Assembly (NCBI GenBank): GCA_010093685.1
Contig: MU006245.1
Span: 1 to 64,000, forward strand
Length of the DNA stretch: 64,000 nucleotides
Reading direction: 5' to 3'
From: Ophiobolus disseminans
Lineage: Eukaryota; Ascomycota; Dothideomycetes; Pleosporales; Phaeosphaeriaceae
This document shows positions 34,047 to 43,447 of this stretch, piece by piece. Each line of letters opens with the position of its first letter. Positions within the stretch are counted from its first letter, which is position 1. Below the pieces are notes generated by a model. The model saw only the letters and a list, made by a program, of their open reading frames with translations. It had not been told where the DNA came from and searched no databases. Position numbers and translations under genes: made by a program.

Positions 34047-36050
34047 ATGCGCTATGCGCTGCTGATCGGCCTCAATGCCTATCCCGAAAGCCCTCTCAAA
34101 GGCTGTGTGAGGGATGTAGTGGAGATACAAAAACGGCTGGAAGCAATGTCTGGAAACATTTCCATTGAAATCTTCACCGCGAGCGGAAAGTCCGACACCG
34201 ATTGCATTGCGTCGACACAAGACAGCGAAGAGTGGCCAAGCTACACCAACGTCGTTGCGTGTCTTCAAAAGATCACTGGTATCGCTCAAGCAGGCGATTT
34301 CGTATACATTCACTATTCAGGCCATGGAACCACGATAGAACGTCTCGACGACGACGCACGTGAATCCGTGCGCGACTTGGCCTTGGTTCTACTGGGGGTT
34401 CCAGAATCCGGTGAGATGCAGTACCTGAGAGGCTGGGAAATGGCGCTACTACTCAGAGATATGGTGAACAAGGGACTGATCGTAACGCTCGTCCTCGACT
34501 GTTGCTTCTCCGGTAGCGTCGTGCGAAAAGATCCCACGGTCCGATATCTAGAGTACGACGCCAGTATAGATGCCGCATACCCTTCGCAATTGCTTGGAAC
34601 TGTCCATCATCATGATGGCCCAACATACCGCACTGCCTCCTTGCGTGAAAACTGGCTTCTCAATCCCGATGGCTATACTACGCTCACGGCGTGCGGACCC
34701 AACGAGGTGGCCAAGGAGCTCACGCTCAAAGACGGTGGGGAGAGGCACGGCGCGTTGTCGTATTTTCTTCTGCGTGCGTTTGCGAAACTTGGGGGCGTGG
34801 GTGGGAACCAGCAACAAATCTATCACCACCTGTGCGCGAGGTTTCGCGATCTCAGGGAGAAGCGCCTTCATGAACAAACGCCCATGTTCTATGGCAACAG
34901 AGATTTGAGCTTCTTTGGACTGGGCGACACACGAAAGCGCTCGAATTGCATACCCGTCGTTGTCAATGCAGACAAGAGTATTCGGTTGGAGGCCGGCATT
35001 GCACATGGTATTGCAGTCCGAGATGTGCTGGAGTTGAAGCCGCTGAACTTTGATACTCATAGCTCTAGCAGCACGCATACTCGACAATACGGCACCATCA
35101 CCAGCGTCGAAGGGCTGACATCGCAATTGAGTCTAGTAGACAATTCTTTGCCTCGTCCGGAATCGGGCTGGTTGGCAGAGCCTGTCTCCGCCTATTCATT
35201 GGCCAAGTACGTGATCAAGCTCGAGCCCTGGACTTCGCATGCGGCTGTCTGGGCCTCATATATGCAACACTATCCCTGGTTGACTTTCGGTGAAAATCTA
35301 GGTGATGAACAAGCGTGTGCACTCTCGGCAGCAATGAGCAGTCAGGGCTGTTGCGAGGTCCGCGACGACGAGAACAACCTGCTAGCCGCGATTCCACTCA
35401 CTCTGAACTATCCAGAGCAGTACGTGCAGCATGTTCTGGACATCCTGGTACATTTGTGCAAGTTCCGTCTCGTCCGAGACATGGCCAATCCTTTGTTGAT
35501 GGATCCTGCGCACCCGTTCAATGAATCGTTCGAGGTTCAGCTCATTCGAGGAAATGGTCGAATGCACTTTCCCGGATGTTTGCAGCTAGGGCGAGGCCAT
35601 TCGCATTGCTCTCACGCCCAATGCGTGGTGGAAGTGGAGGAAGGCGAGAAACTTTACCTGCAAGTCGAGAATCGAAATTTGGGCGACACTGATGTACTAT
35701 ACCTGCACCTCTATAGCTTAGGCCATTGCTGGGAAGTCGAGAACATGCTTCGCGGGAACCACGAAGTGGTTGTTCCGAAAGCTGGGCCTGGAGGCGCCTC
35801 GGGAAAGTGGCGGAAAAAGATGAATACCGTTTCGTCAACTGAGACGACAAAAACCGATCAGTCGCGTTATGAAGATACCATCAAGATTTTCATCACAAGC
35901 TGGCCTACGTCTTTCGCGTCACTAGAGCTTCCAGAGCTCGCGTCGTCGCTCGAGGGTATACCAGCCAACACGACGCGAGGCTCGGCCTGGAAAGGTTCAT
36001 CGAACGATTGGGCTGCTTTGAACTTTCGAATTCTCACTCGGGTCAAATAA
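34047..36050 (+). CDS. Caspase-fold (peptidase C14) protein with long C-terminal region
   Basis: Intronless, 667 residues from the first ATG (34047, MRYALLIGLNAYPESPLKGC), which is where family members begin. The N-terminal 300 residues form a caspase-like p20/p10 domain: the strand-turn start LLIGLNAY, catalytic His93 in YIHYSGHG, and catalytic Cys in LVLDCCFSGS (Cys153 aligns with the metacaspase DxC position; Cys152 precedes it). An acidic loop rich in Asp/Glu follows the His. No prodomain, zinc finger or Gln/Asn-rich metacaspase N-terminus is present. The remaining 350 residues match the C-terminal region of uncharacterised fungal caspase-domain proteins and include EDTIKIFITSWPTSF and NDWAALNF near the end. 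Its stop lies 28 bp from that of the convergent TPR-CHAT gene. It is expected to be a cytosolic cysteine protease; substrate unknown. Confidence 0.88.
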   Translation: MRYALLIGLNAYPESPLKGCVRDVVEIQKRLEAMSGNISIEIFTASGKSDTDCIASTQDSEEWPSYTNVVACLQKITGIAQAGDFVYIHYSGHGTTIERLDDDARESVRDLALVLLGVPESGEMQYLRGWEMALLLRDMVNKGLIVTLVLDCCFSGSVVRKDPTVRYLEYDASIDAAYPSQLLGTVHHHDGPTYRTASLRENWLLNPDGYTTLTACGPNEVAKELTLKDGGERHGALSYFLLRAFAKLGGVGGNQQQIYHHLCARFRDLREKRLHEQTPMFYGNRDLSFFGLGDTRKRSNCIPVVVNADKSIRLEAGIAHGIAVRDVLELKPLNFDTHSSSSTHTRQYGTITSVEGLTSQLSLVDNSLPRPESGWLAEPVSAYSLAKYVIKLEPWTSHAAVWASYMQHYPWLTFGENLGDEQACALSAAMSSQGCCEVRDDENNLLAAIPLTLNYPEQYVQHVLDILVHLCKFRLVRDMANPLLMDPAHPFNESFEVQLIRGNGRMHFPGCLQLGRGHSHCSHAQCVVEVEEGEKLYLQVENRNLGDTDVLYLHLYSLGHCWEVENMLRGNHEVVVPKAGPGGASGKWRKKMNTVSSTETTKTDQSRYEDTIKIFITSWPTSFASLELPELASSLEGIPANTTRGSAWKGSSNDWAALNFRILTRVK

Positions 36051-36078
36051 CCAGGTTTGACCGTACATGACCAGGGGA

Positions 36079-39000
36079 TTACACCCCGAAGTGCACGTAA
36101 GGAACCCAAGGCGGCCCCCTCCAGTCTTTCATATATGATGGCTTTTCTTCGCCGTGCATTCCGTCGTCGCTCTCTTCATCAGAATCGACCAGTACTATTT
36201 TCCTTACGAGATCGAGATCTTCATGGAGAAGCGGCTTTGATGCGAGTAGCGGTGTAGGCTGTGGAGAGGGAGATATGGCCTTGTCTTTCTCGTCTTTCTC
36301 CAACCAGCAGTCTCGAAGCCTTCTGATAGCTCCATGCAAGCCTGCACATACCGCTACATCAGTCATGCCTCCCTGTCTCATGCCCTCATAAGTATCGCTG
36401 GTAATGGCTACGCAGCTACCGTCCTCAATCTCCCACAACGTACCAATGACATGACGAAAGCCCGCCAACTGAAACGCACTGATGATGTGCAGGCCTTCAT
36501 CAAAGTATCTTTTGTCACTGACTTCTCCTGTTCCACAGGCAGACAGAAAGGCAAGGAAAGGTTCCTGAGACCGTAGATTCATTTCCAACAAGGTACCTAT
36601 CGTGAAGGGATCTTGCTTCCAATCTTCCAAGATAAGAGCGCTCTTGGACGGATCAGCAGCATCAGTGTACCCATGACCAGCGAAGTGAAATATTCTACAC
36701 GCTGGTAAGGTGGACATGATGTTCGCTTTGCGATTTGGAACCTGAATTGCAGTGTAAGACATTGAGTTGCAAATGGAGTTCAATGCTTCAACCTCCCTCT
36801 TCGCGAATCGAAGATATGAGTACTCCGGTGTTGACTGCATCGCAACCAGTAGTGCTTGGTTGGGCTTTGAATGACCTACACTGGCCGTGTAGCGGACTCG
36901 TCGGCCTTGGAGCAGAGCTTTGACTGATGGGGTATATGAAGACATTGCTCGATCAAGAACCGTCTCACAAGAGCCTCTTTTATGGTTCCCAGCAGCGTGA
37001 AGGGGGAATTTGGTCAACGCCCCTGTTGGGATCCACCACATCCGCGGCCACTTACCGTCAGACGGTGGGCTGGTTATTGCAAGCGCATCAAGAACTGGCG
37101 CCGCTATAGTCTCCCAAAGCCATTTCAAAGTCTCCATATTACCTAACTCACGTCGTTGGATCCGAGTGTAGATATCATCAAGATTGAGGCTAGGCAGAGG
37201 CACGGACCAGATTCTAGAATGCTGAACAAGTAATGCATCGCACCGATACTGGCTGACATTTATGATGGCAATGGGGCCGTATTCTGCAGCATGTTTCATG
37301 TCTTCATTTTGGGGAGGGAGGAGAAACTGTTCGTGGCCTGGCAGTTTGCGAATATCGAGTATCAGTGCCTCCAGTTGACTGCTTATGTCGTGCCGTTTGG
37401 TTGCGCGAGCCTGTACTGCGTAATCGCTAGTATTTATCAAATGGCTTCTTTGAGACATTGGCTGCTCTAGCTCGTCTCGGAGTTGAGCGAACTGTTCTGC
37501 TAGTTCCGCGTGGTCAAGGCTGAGATCAGAAATGTCAGTTCGCATCTCCTCCAGAGATGTGGCTAAAGCTCCCCGCCCCTGCTCTAAGAGGCACAGGGCT
37601 GCGAGGGATGGCTTGTCGGCCTGCAATGCGATTGCGGCCGCATCGCAAGCCAGGCCCACAATCTGTGCAATTACATGCTGCTTGTCTAACTGTTCGAGCG
37701 ACCGTGGTGCCAAATAAGGGACAAGTTGAATGGTATATGCTGAGATATCATGAGCGTGCTTCCAGTGTTTTGTGCGGGCACAGTGATGAGTGGCTTCTAT
37801 GCCAGCCAGTATGCGAATGACTGTCGGCGCATTTGGCTGAAACAGAGCTGACTGGTAACACACGATAGCTTCTTCAATGTCTTCGAGCATTCCTGATAAA
37901 GCCGACTTATTGCTCAGTAGCGTCCCGAGATTATCTAGCCACATTGCGCGTTCGGGGTTGTCTTCAGGGGTGATACGGAGAGCCTCACGTGTAACATTGA
38001 TAGCTTCTTCCATATCGTTCGTTTCGCCGAGTCGTTTGTGTCTCCGCCCAAGTAGACTGCCAAGATTACACAATCTTCCTGCCCGGCCTTTGTGATCGCT
38101 GATGCCTAGGAACGGTTCGACCGCTTCGCGATGGACTCGAATAGCCTCTTCGAGGTCTGATATTTGATCTGTTGTGACATATTTGTAGCCTAGCAACTTC
38201 CCAAGATTGGCCAATATGGTTGTTTTGTTGCGATGTGCTTGGAGGGAAATCTCCGTGTCGGCTCGGAGTGCCTCAACCGCAACTTGTGTAACCCTCAACG
38301 CCTCTCCGAGGTCTGACGGTGTCCCTAGCCTCGCGTATCTTTCAGTAAGCGCAACCCCAAAATCGTTCAAGAAATCAAGCCAGCCCTCATCGCTCGCTAA
38401 ACTGATGTCAACTGCCTGCTGGTTGAAGCGAACAGCGTCATTAATGTCAGCTATCGCCCCTAATCTCGAAAACCTTTCCCCTAGAAGATTACCGAGGACA
38501 TTAAGTCTTTCCACGCCAAACGGCAAGTCGACCTGAATTGCGTTGACAGCGTCTTGAACGTGTTGAATGGCTTCATCCAGATATTGCATATCCCCGGTTC
38601 GCTTGTATTTCTGACTGAGCAAGATCCCGAGTGTCATGCGTCGCTCTCCTCCATCTGCGTAGCTGATTGAGGTCAGGTCGGAGACGCTGCGTGCAACAGA
38701 TATTGCTCGATCTATGTCCGCGATGTCTGCAGTTCTTGAAACACTCTCTCCAAGCATCTGTCCGAGGAGCTCCTGGACTCTGATGCGACTCGATTCATGT
38801 ATATTGCATCCAAAAGATCGGTCTAAGATGTCGATGGCTTCTTCAAGGTCGGTCATGGCTCCCGTTCGAGAGTATCTGAGGAAAACACATTCCGACAAGT
38901 TGACCACCCACATACCCCAGTCTTCGTGTGTCTGTGTATTGAAAACGATGGCTTCTCGTCCCAAAACTATTGCTTCGTCCAGGTCAAGTATATCGTTGCT

Positions 39001-39420
39001 TATTCCATACTTATTTCTTAGTTGTATGCTCAGGTTGTGCAGCCTTTCCGGCCTGTCCGGGTCAAGCCGTGGGGTGAGTTCAATAGCGTTTCGAATAGCG
39101 CAAATTGATTCAGTAAGATCCTTGGTTGAATAACCTTTCTTACGTCTTTGATATGAGTATAACCTACCAAGCTCTCGACCAAGGTCGGTTAGTAATCTGG
39201 CTTGCTCTGTCCGACTGTCCTGAACTTCATCCAAGGCTTCCCGCGTTCTTTGTATGTTTGTTTTGACCCGTTGTAGAAGTCCTGCTGGCGTATACGGCAT
39301 CACAACCCTTGTGGGAGATTGTTTCTTGAGCATTGTCCAGTCCAGACTCTCCGGCGAGATAGATGAAGTCGCCCTCATAGATGCCGCTATCTCTCGCATA
39401 AGTGCTGGGTGATCGGTCAT
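36079..39420 (-). CDS. TPR-CHAT protease (caspase-HetF-associated-with-TPR)
   Basis: Intronless, 1113 residues; the ATG at 39420 (MTDHPALMREIA) is the first in frame. Ten TPR-like helical repeats spaced about 47-50 residues span about 75-530, each with a D(L/I/M)xEAIxxxxxA(I/V/L)-type helix, for example DLDEAIVLGREAI and DMEEAINVTREAL. A helical linker is followed by a CHAT domain (about 715-1040) with the dyad His916 in IFHFAGHG and Cys962 in FLSACGTGE, and the downstream GFRHVIGTLWEI strand. A charged tail with SDEESDDG follows. CHAT domains are caspase-clan cysteine proteases, for instance the TPR-CHAT partner of type III-E CRISPR effectors. TPR arrays usually sense or bind a trigger. No nucleotide-binding domain is present. 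Confidence 0.9.
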   Translation of the reverse strand: MTDHPALMREIAASMRATSSISPESLDWTMLKKQSPTRVVMPYTPAGLLQRVKTNIQRTREALDEVQDSRTEQARLLTDLGRELGRLYSYQRRKKGYSTKDLTESICAIRNAIELTPRLDPDRPERLHNLSIQLRNKYGISNDILDLDEAIVLGREAIVFNTQTHEDWGMWVVNLSECVFLRYSRTGAMTDLEEAIDILDRSFGCNIHESSRIRVQELLGQMLGESVSRTADIADIDRAISVARSVSDLTSISYADGGERRMTLGILLSQKYKRTGDMQYLDEAIQHVQDAVNAIQVDLPFGVERLNVLGNLLGERFSRLGAIADINDAVRFNQQAVDISLASDEGWLDFLNDFGVALTERYARLGTPSDLGEALRVTQVAVEALRADTEISLQAHRNKTTILANLGKLLGYKYVTTDQISDLEEAIRVHREAVEPFLGISDHKGRAGRLCNLGSLLGRRHKRLGETNDMEEAINVTREALRITPEDNPERAMWLDNLGTLLSNKSALSGMLEDIEEAIVCYQSALFQPNAPTVIRILAGIEATHHCARTKHWKHAHDISAYTIQLVPYLAPRSLEQLDKQHVIAQIVGLACDAAAIALQADKPSLAALCLLEQGRGALATSLEEMRTDISDLSLDHAELAEQFAQLRDELEQPMSQRSHLINTSDYAVQARATKRHDISSQLEALILDIRKLPGHEQFLLPPQNEDMKHAAEYGPIAIINVSQYRCDALLVQHSRIWSVPLPSLNLDDIYTRIQRRELGNMETLKWLWETIAAPVLDALAITSPPSDGKWPRMWWIPTGALTKFPLHAAGNHKRGSCETVLDRAMSSYTPSVKALLQGRRVRYTASVGHSKPNQALLVAMQSTPEYSYLRFAKREVEALNSICNSMSYTAIQVPNRKANIMSTLPACRIFHFAGHGYTDAADPSKSALILEDWKQDPFTIGTLLEMNLRSQEPFLAFLSACGTGEVSDKRYFDEGLHIISAFQLAGFRHVIGTLWEIEDGSCVAITSDTYEGMRQGGMTDVAVCAGLHGAIRRLRDCWLEKDEKDKAISPSPQPTPLLASKPLLHEDLDLVRKIVLVDSDEESDDGMHGEEKPSYMKDWRGPPWVPYVHFGV

Positions 39421-39833
39421 TGCCACGACTCTCCATGAAACGCAATCGAAACAGAGGCATCCGGGCTACAATGTCATGCAATATGATTGTTGTGAGTTGC
39501 GAAGGTAGCTTGCCTTCAGCCGCTTCTGCCTAGATCTACTGGGCAGGTATGACGTAGGTCTGTGTCCTCCCCACAACCCCTCGACAGCAGCTTTTTCTGT
39601 CAACACAGAAATAGTGTGCACCTGAGTAATGCCTATGTTTGCATCAATCTATCGTCAGAATTTAATCCCTGGTTTAATTATGTATATACAGCAGTGCGTC
39701 CTTGATTGCTTTGTGGCCTGGCAGAAAAACCTATGCAGCCTCGCAGGTCGAGTGTTTCCTATCAGCCTCCACTTACGAAGGCTAATGGAACCTTTGAAAC
39801 GCATGCCCGTTTCTATATTCTTGCTCTATGCTC
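39421..39833. other. Intergenic region between CHAT and DUF6594 genes
   Basis: 413 bp on the same-strand gap, containing the CHAT promoter; no gene seen. Confidence 0.6.
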
Positions 39834-40952
39834 CTAACTCGCATTCCTACGGACGTTCGACTCGGAGACAAAAACCACTAGTACCGTCGTGTAACTGGAA
39901 AGAAAGTCAGCATCTGCGCAAGCATGAATAAGCAACAAAATGAATGGCCTGAAACTCACGTAGCAGCAGCGAGAACCAGCTCATGTGTCTTGACCGTGAT
40001 GAAAGCAGAGAGTACGAAGAGAAAGAGGATGAGCGATAAGACAATGACAGCTACCCGTGCAGAAGAGCTCTCCACAAAGACGCAGATTATGATAGGCAGC
40101 GAGATCATAATAATGATGAGCAAGACAACCAGGATCCGGGCAACGATACCAACAAATGGAGTGGATGGTATGAAGACATGCTGATCTCGGGAGAGATTGC
40201 CACAAAGATCCTGGATAAAGTATTTATATCAGTCACTCAAATCTTAGCCAAAGTGATTGGAGGCAGGACTTACGGCTTGGTGCTTGCGCATTAGTCGAAC
40301 CAACCCATCTTCCACCCATCCCTCGAATCGATTCACGGCGTCGTCCTTCGAACGTACCAATCTCCGCAAGTCGTTGTAGTGGGTAAGATACTCTGTCTCT
40401 GCCCAACTCAAACAGCCGTTGTTGTTGACCCAGTTCTGCAAGCTTCGTACATCGCGTGGCTCTGGTGGACAGCTCTCCAATGTTCGGGTGCTTCTCTCTA
40501 TGGAATTATCTGGACACCATGAGCCTTCGGCACAACCAGGTACCGCAAGCAACTAATATACCGTAATCTTCCAATGCGTGATCAATCTCCAATATCGTTC
40601 TGGAGCGTTCAGCGTTTGCGTCATCTCGACAGCTTCCTAAGAATAGAGGTGCACGTTCGTTGGCATCGATCTCATCTAGTCGCATTTCGAGAGCAGCAAG
40701 CTTGTCTTGCTTCAACAGCAGCGATCGTGCTCTTAGGCGAGCGAATCGGCGATAAATCTGGAATGACCCATGCGATGCGATGAGGGTAGAGAATTGAGGA
40801 TATCCAGTCGGGTAGTCCTCCACTACCGCAATTTAGCTCCAATCCCAGTCATTGCTCCATCCATGTTGGAACGGTGAACTACCTTGTTTGAACTGGACTT
40901 CCAAATCGTGGCATGCACCCTTCCCAAACAGAAAAGTTCGAAAACTTTTCAT
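39834..40952 (-). CDS. DUF6594 domain membrane protein
   Basis: Five exons: 40952-40883, 40822-40562, 40497-40274, 40210-39960 and 39894-39834, giving 288 residues; all four introns are 60-65 nt with consistent phases. Exon 1 (MKSFRTFLFGKG) joins to VEDYPTGYPQFSTLIASH, the diagnostic start of DUF6594. The helical cytosolic part carries FARLRARSLLLKQDKLAALE, FLGSCRDDANAERSRTILEI and LQNWVNNNGCLSWAETEYL. The C-terminus has about three TM helices (VGIVARILVVLLIIIMISL, ARVAVIVLSLILFLFVLSAF, and ELVLAAATYTTVLVVFVSES). Function of this fungal-only family is unknown. Only fragments appear as open frames, so it is easily missed. It lies directly upstream of the CHAT gene on the same strand. Confidence 0.85.
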
Positions 40953-41382
40953 GACGTCCTAGACCAATCGGGATATCTCGAGATGACTGGTGAACGTTGC
41001 ACAACAACTTGTCTGCCACACGCCATGGTCTCGACGCGTAGTCCGCCCATATATTGTCCTCAAATGCTTCTAAACCCTAACGACATATGTGCTGGCGAGG
41101 CATACACATATACCTGGCAAGGCTTAATTGGTCAATCCTTAAAGCGGGGTTCCGGTGAACTATCTCGCCAAAGCTGCATGAGCATTTCCAACAGCGCAGC
41201 CCATCCAGATTGCCGGGCTCAGGTAACAATATAGGTTACTTCTCTCATGCCATTGCTCAATCTCATAGCATTTCAAAAGCAAAGGAACATTGTTTCTCGA
41301 GACCGATCTACTCTAGGTCCTTCTAAGTGAGCAGATCGCACACCCATCACCAACCAAATATACTGCAAATAACGTTGCCAAC
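40953..41382. promoter_or_regulatory. Divergent promoter region of DUF6594 and the 88-residue protein
   Basis: 430 bp between two divergent ATGs; no coding frame supported and no clear TATA box. Confidence 0.4.
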
Positions 41383-41754
41383 ATGACTTCCGAGCGTCGG
41401 TGAGTAGCTGTACCAACCAAGAAAGCCTAATCACCCTCTAATGCAGGTCTAAAGCTCACCCAGCCCCGAGTTCACTGTCGATGACGACGGGGGACGACCA
41501 TTAATAACAAGCTCCGGACAGGTAAGGGTCCCGAGGCTCTGCTCATCTGACATCAATAACCTGCCCCATAGACCAACAAATACAGACCTGGTCAGGTCGT
41601 CTATCTGGTTGTCTCAGGCTCAACCCAACGTGAAGGGCCGTATAAGATCGCGACACCCGCGGGCCAGGGCAACTACACGTTGTGCTTTGCTGATGGTTCG
41701 CAGGCGAAGAATGGGGCGGCTGTGGATGAAAGTCTCATGAGAGATGCACCGTGA
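41383..41754 (+). CDS. Small conserved fungal protein, SH3-like barrel suspected (88 aa)
   Basis: Exons 41383-41399 (17 nt), 41455-41521 and 41572-41754; introns of 55 nt (GTGAGT...AAAG) and 50 nt (GTAAGG...TAG). The product is 88 residues: a polar N-terminus (MTSERRSPSPEFTVDDDGG), then a compact beta-rich part with KYRPGQVVYLVV, REGPYKIATP and YTLCFADGSQAKNG. That pattern (xPGQxVYL...GPYxI...YTLxxxDG) recalls small Tudor/SH3-like barrels and matches small fungal proteins I have seen without a name. The phase of all joins is correct; the AAAG acceptor is unusual, but the more standard CAG 8 nt upstream gives an immediate stop. Function unknown. Confidence 0.65.
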
Positions 41755-41947
41755 AAGATGTGTGAAAGTATGGTGCAGTGGTTGACCTAAATTGTTCCTT
41801 TGATTAATGACAAGTCCTTTCCACCTTGAACACTCACAAACCCACAAAGTCAAGCACAAAATTCTTCGTTATCAATAGGTATACAAATTCATCAAACGCA
41901 AAGGTATCATCGCAACCCCCTTCCCTATCCCCATCCCCATGCATCCC

Positions 41948-42683
41948 CTAATTAGCAAACGGCCCCGTCTCCTCCCCCACCCTCTTCTCCTCCCTCTTCG
42001 CCGCACCCTTAGCCACCATATTCTCATTCTTCATCATATGTCCAGCTTTCTCCATGACTTTGCCGAGGGTGGAATCTGCGCAGTGAATCTCAAATTAGCC
42101 TCGTATTCCAGAATCCCACTCAACTTCCACATCAGCGTTTAGCCCCCGCTCCATCGTTCAAACGTCGCTAAAGCAACGAAGTAAAAAGTAAATTTCTAGG
42201 AGTTCACGTACCTCCACTATTCCCAAAACTCCCCGTCTTATTCCCAAACCCCGCGCCGGCCGTGGATCCACTGCCGGCCCTTGATTCATCCGCGCCGCTG
42301 TACGCAGAAGTATTTTTATGTTTATCGAAGCGGAATTCGTCGTTGGAGGTGTGTGTGGTGGGGGCGTCGGATTTATTTCCTGTCAAAAACACGTAAGTAA
42401 ACCAATCAGTCAAACAACATTGCAATCCAAACCCAACTTCGCGATCGTTGGGATGGAGTTTGGGTGGTGGGTGTTCAGGCAAAGGGGTAGGATAGCAAGT
42501 GGATATGGTGGAAGTATAGTGCGTACCGAAGCCCGCGCCGCCGGTTGCGCCAGAGCCGTACTTGGGATGCGCGTTGGAGTATGCGCCGTGTGAGTCTGTG
42601 AGGCCGAGGCGCGTGCTGGCGTGTTGGTCTGTCATGTCTTCTGCGACGTAGTCGGGTGCTGTGCGGTTGCCGAAGCCTGCCAT
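41948..42683 (-). CDS. Glycine-rich conserved fungal protein of unknown function (150 aa)
   Basis: Exons 42683-42527, 42379-42212 and 42075-41948 give 150 residues; introns of 147 and 136 nt are longer than elsewhere. It starts MAGFGNRTAPDYVAEDMTDQ and contains two related glycine-rich units, YGSGATGGAGFG and AGSGSTAGAGFGNKTGSFG, around a polar stretch with FDKHKNTSAYSG. The basic, helical C-terminus reads STLGKVMEKAGHMMKNENMV and AKREEKR. It is soluble with no signal peptide. The same arrangement is seen in small abundant ascomycete proteins, possibly stress-related, but I know of no established function. Confidence 0.78.
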
Positions 42684-42810
42684 TGTGTGGTTATGTATGA
42701 GAATGTAGGAAGCGGCAGATGAAAGCGTATTTGAGTGTAAGTCCGGAGTGAAAACAATGTGGGTTGGAATAATGTCTGAATTGCAAACATCTGCTAGCTA
42801 GGATTCTCCG

Positions 42811-42820
42811 CTTCTATATA
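42811..42820 (-). promoter_or_regulatory. TATA box of the glycine-rich protein gene
   Basis: TATATAGAAG on the minus strand, about 130 bp upstream of the ATG at 42683. Confidence 0.5.
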
Positions 42821-43447
42821 CTTTGCGCTCTCGACTGCCCGCTGGTGCTGAGGACTGCACAGTTGCTCAAGCCTTATGAGGTCATTTGGCTTTCGAAGCT
42901 TACCTGACCCCACGTAGATCAAGCAGTGACAAGTGCCTGTAAGAGGTCGATAGACATGGCCAAGACGTTCTTGGTATTCTGCCGACGCTAGACAGTGCGG
43001 ATCGAAGATGCAGGTGACATTTTCGAGAGCTAGTGATCCGGGCCTAGAAGTCAGCAGAAGTTGCTACTAATATGGCTACTCGGTATCGCGGGGAGTATTT
43101 GAAACTTTCAGCTTCAATTGCGGCACATGCGGACGTAGTACCACCGTACAAGAGAGGAGTTTGAATATATCGACCAGTGTCGTCGAGGACAGAATGCTCC
43201 TGATTCGTTGGATTATTGATGTAGCTAGCTGAGGCGAAAGATAGCTGACACCCGGAAATGGTAATGGTTCGCTGATCGCGATAAGGGTCCACCTGCGTCA
43301 CTGGCCTTGTGCGCTTCGCCAAGTTGTGGAGTATCCCACGTCTTTGTTGTGCATGCAGATACAAAAGTTCCAGAAGTGCGCCAAGGGTCCACCTACGCCA
43401 ACAATGCATGCAAATCGGTTCGAGGCTGAGAGGAAGGTACGATGACC
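42821..43447. other. Intergenic region, no gene seen
   Basis: Upstream flank of the glycine-rich gene and 3' flank of CWC15. The long minus-strand frame running into this region from CWC15 is intronic read-through. Confidence 0.55.

Noticed and set aside
34047..39420. Bacterial horizontal transfer of the protease genes based on lack of introns
   Set aside because: Several ordinary fungal genes in the window (GH2, GH31, monooxygenase, X-family polymerase) are also intronless, so this is not evidence of transfer.
43044..43447. Long minus-strand frame continuing CWC15
   Set aside because: It arises only if introns are read through or the GT at 43512-43513 is used; it replaces a conserved C-terminus by sequence with no family similarity.
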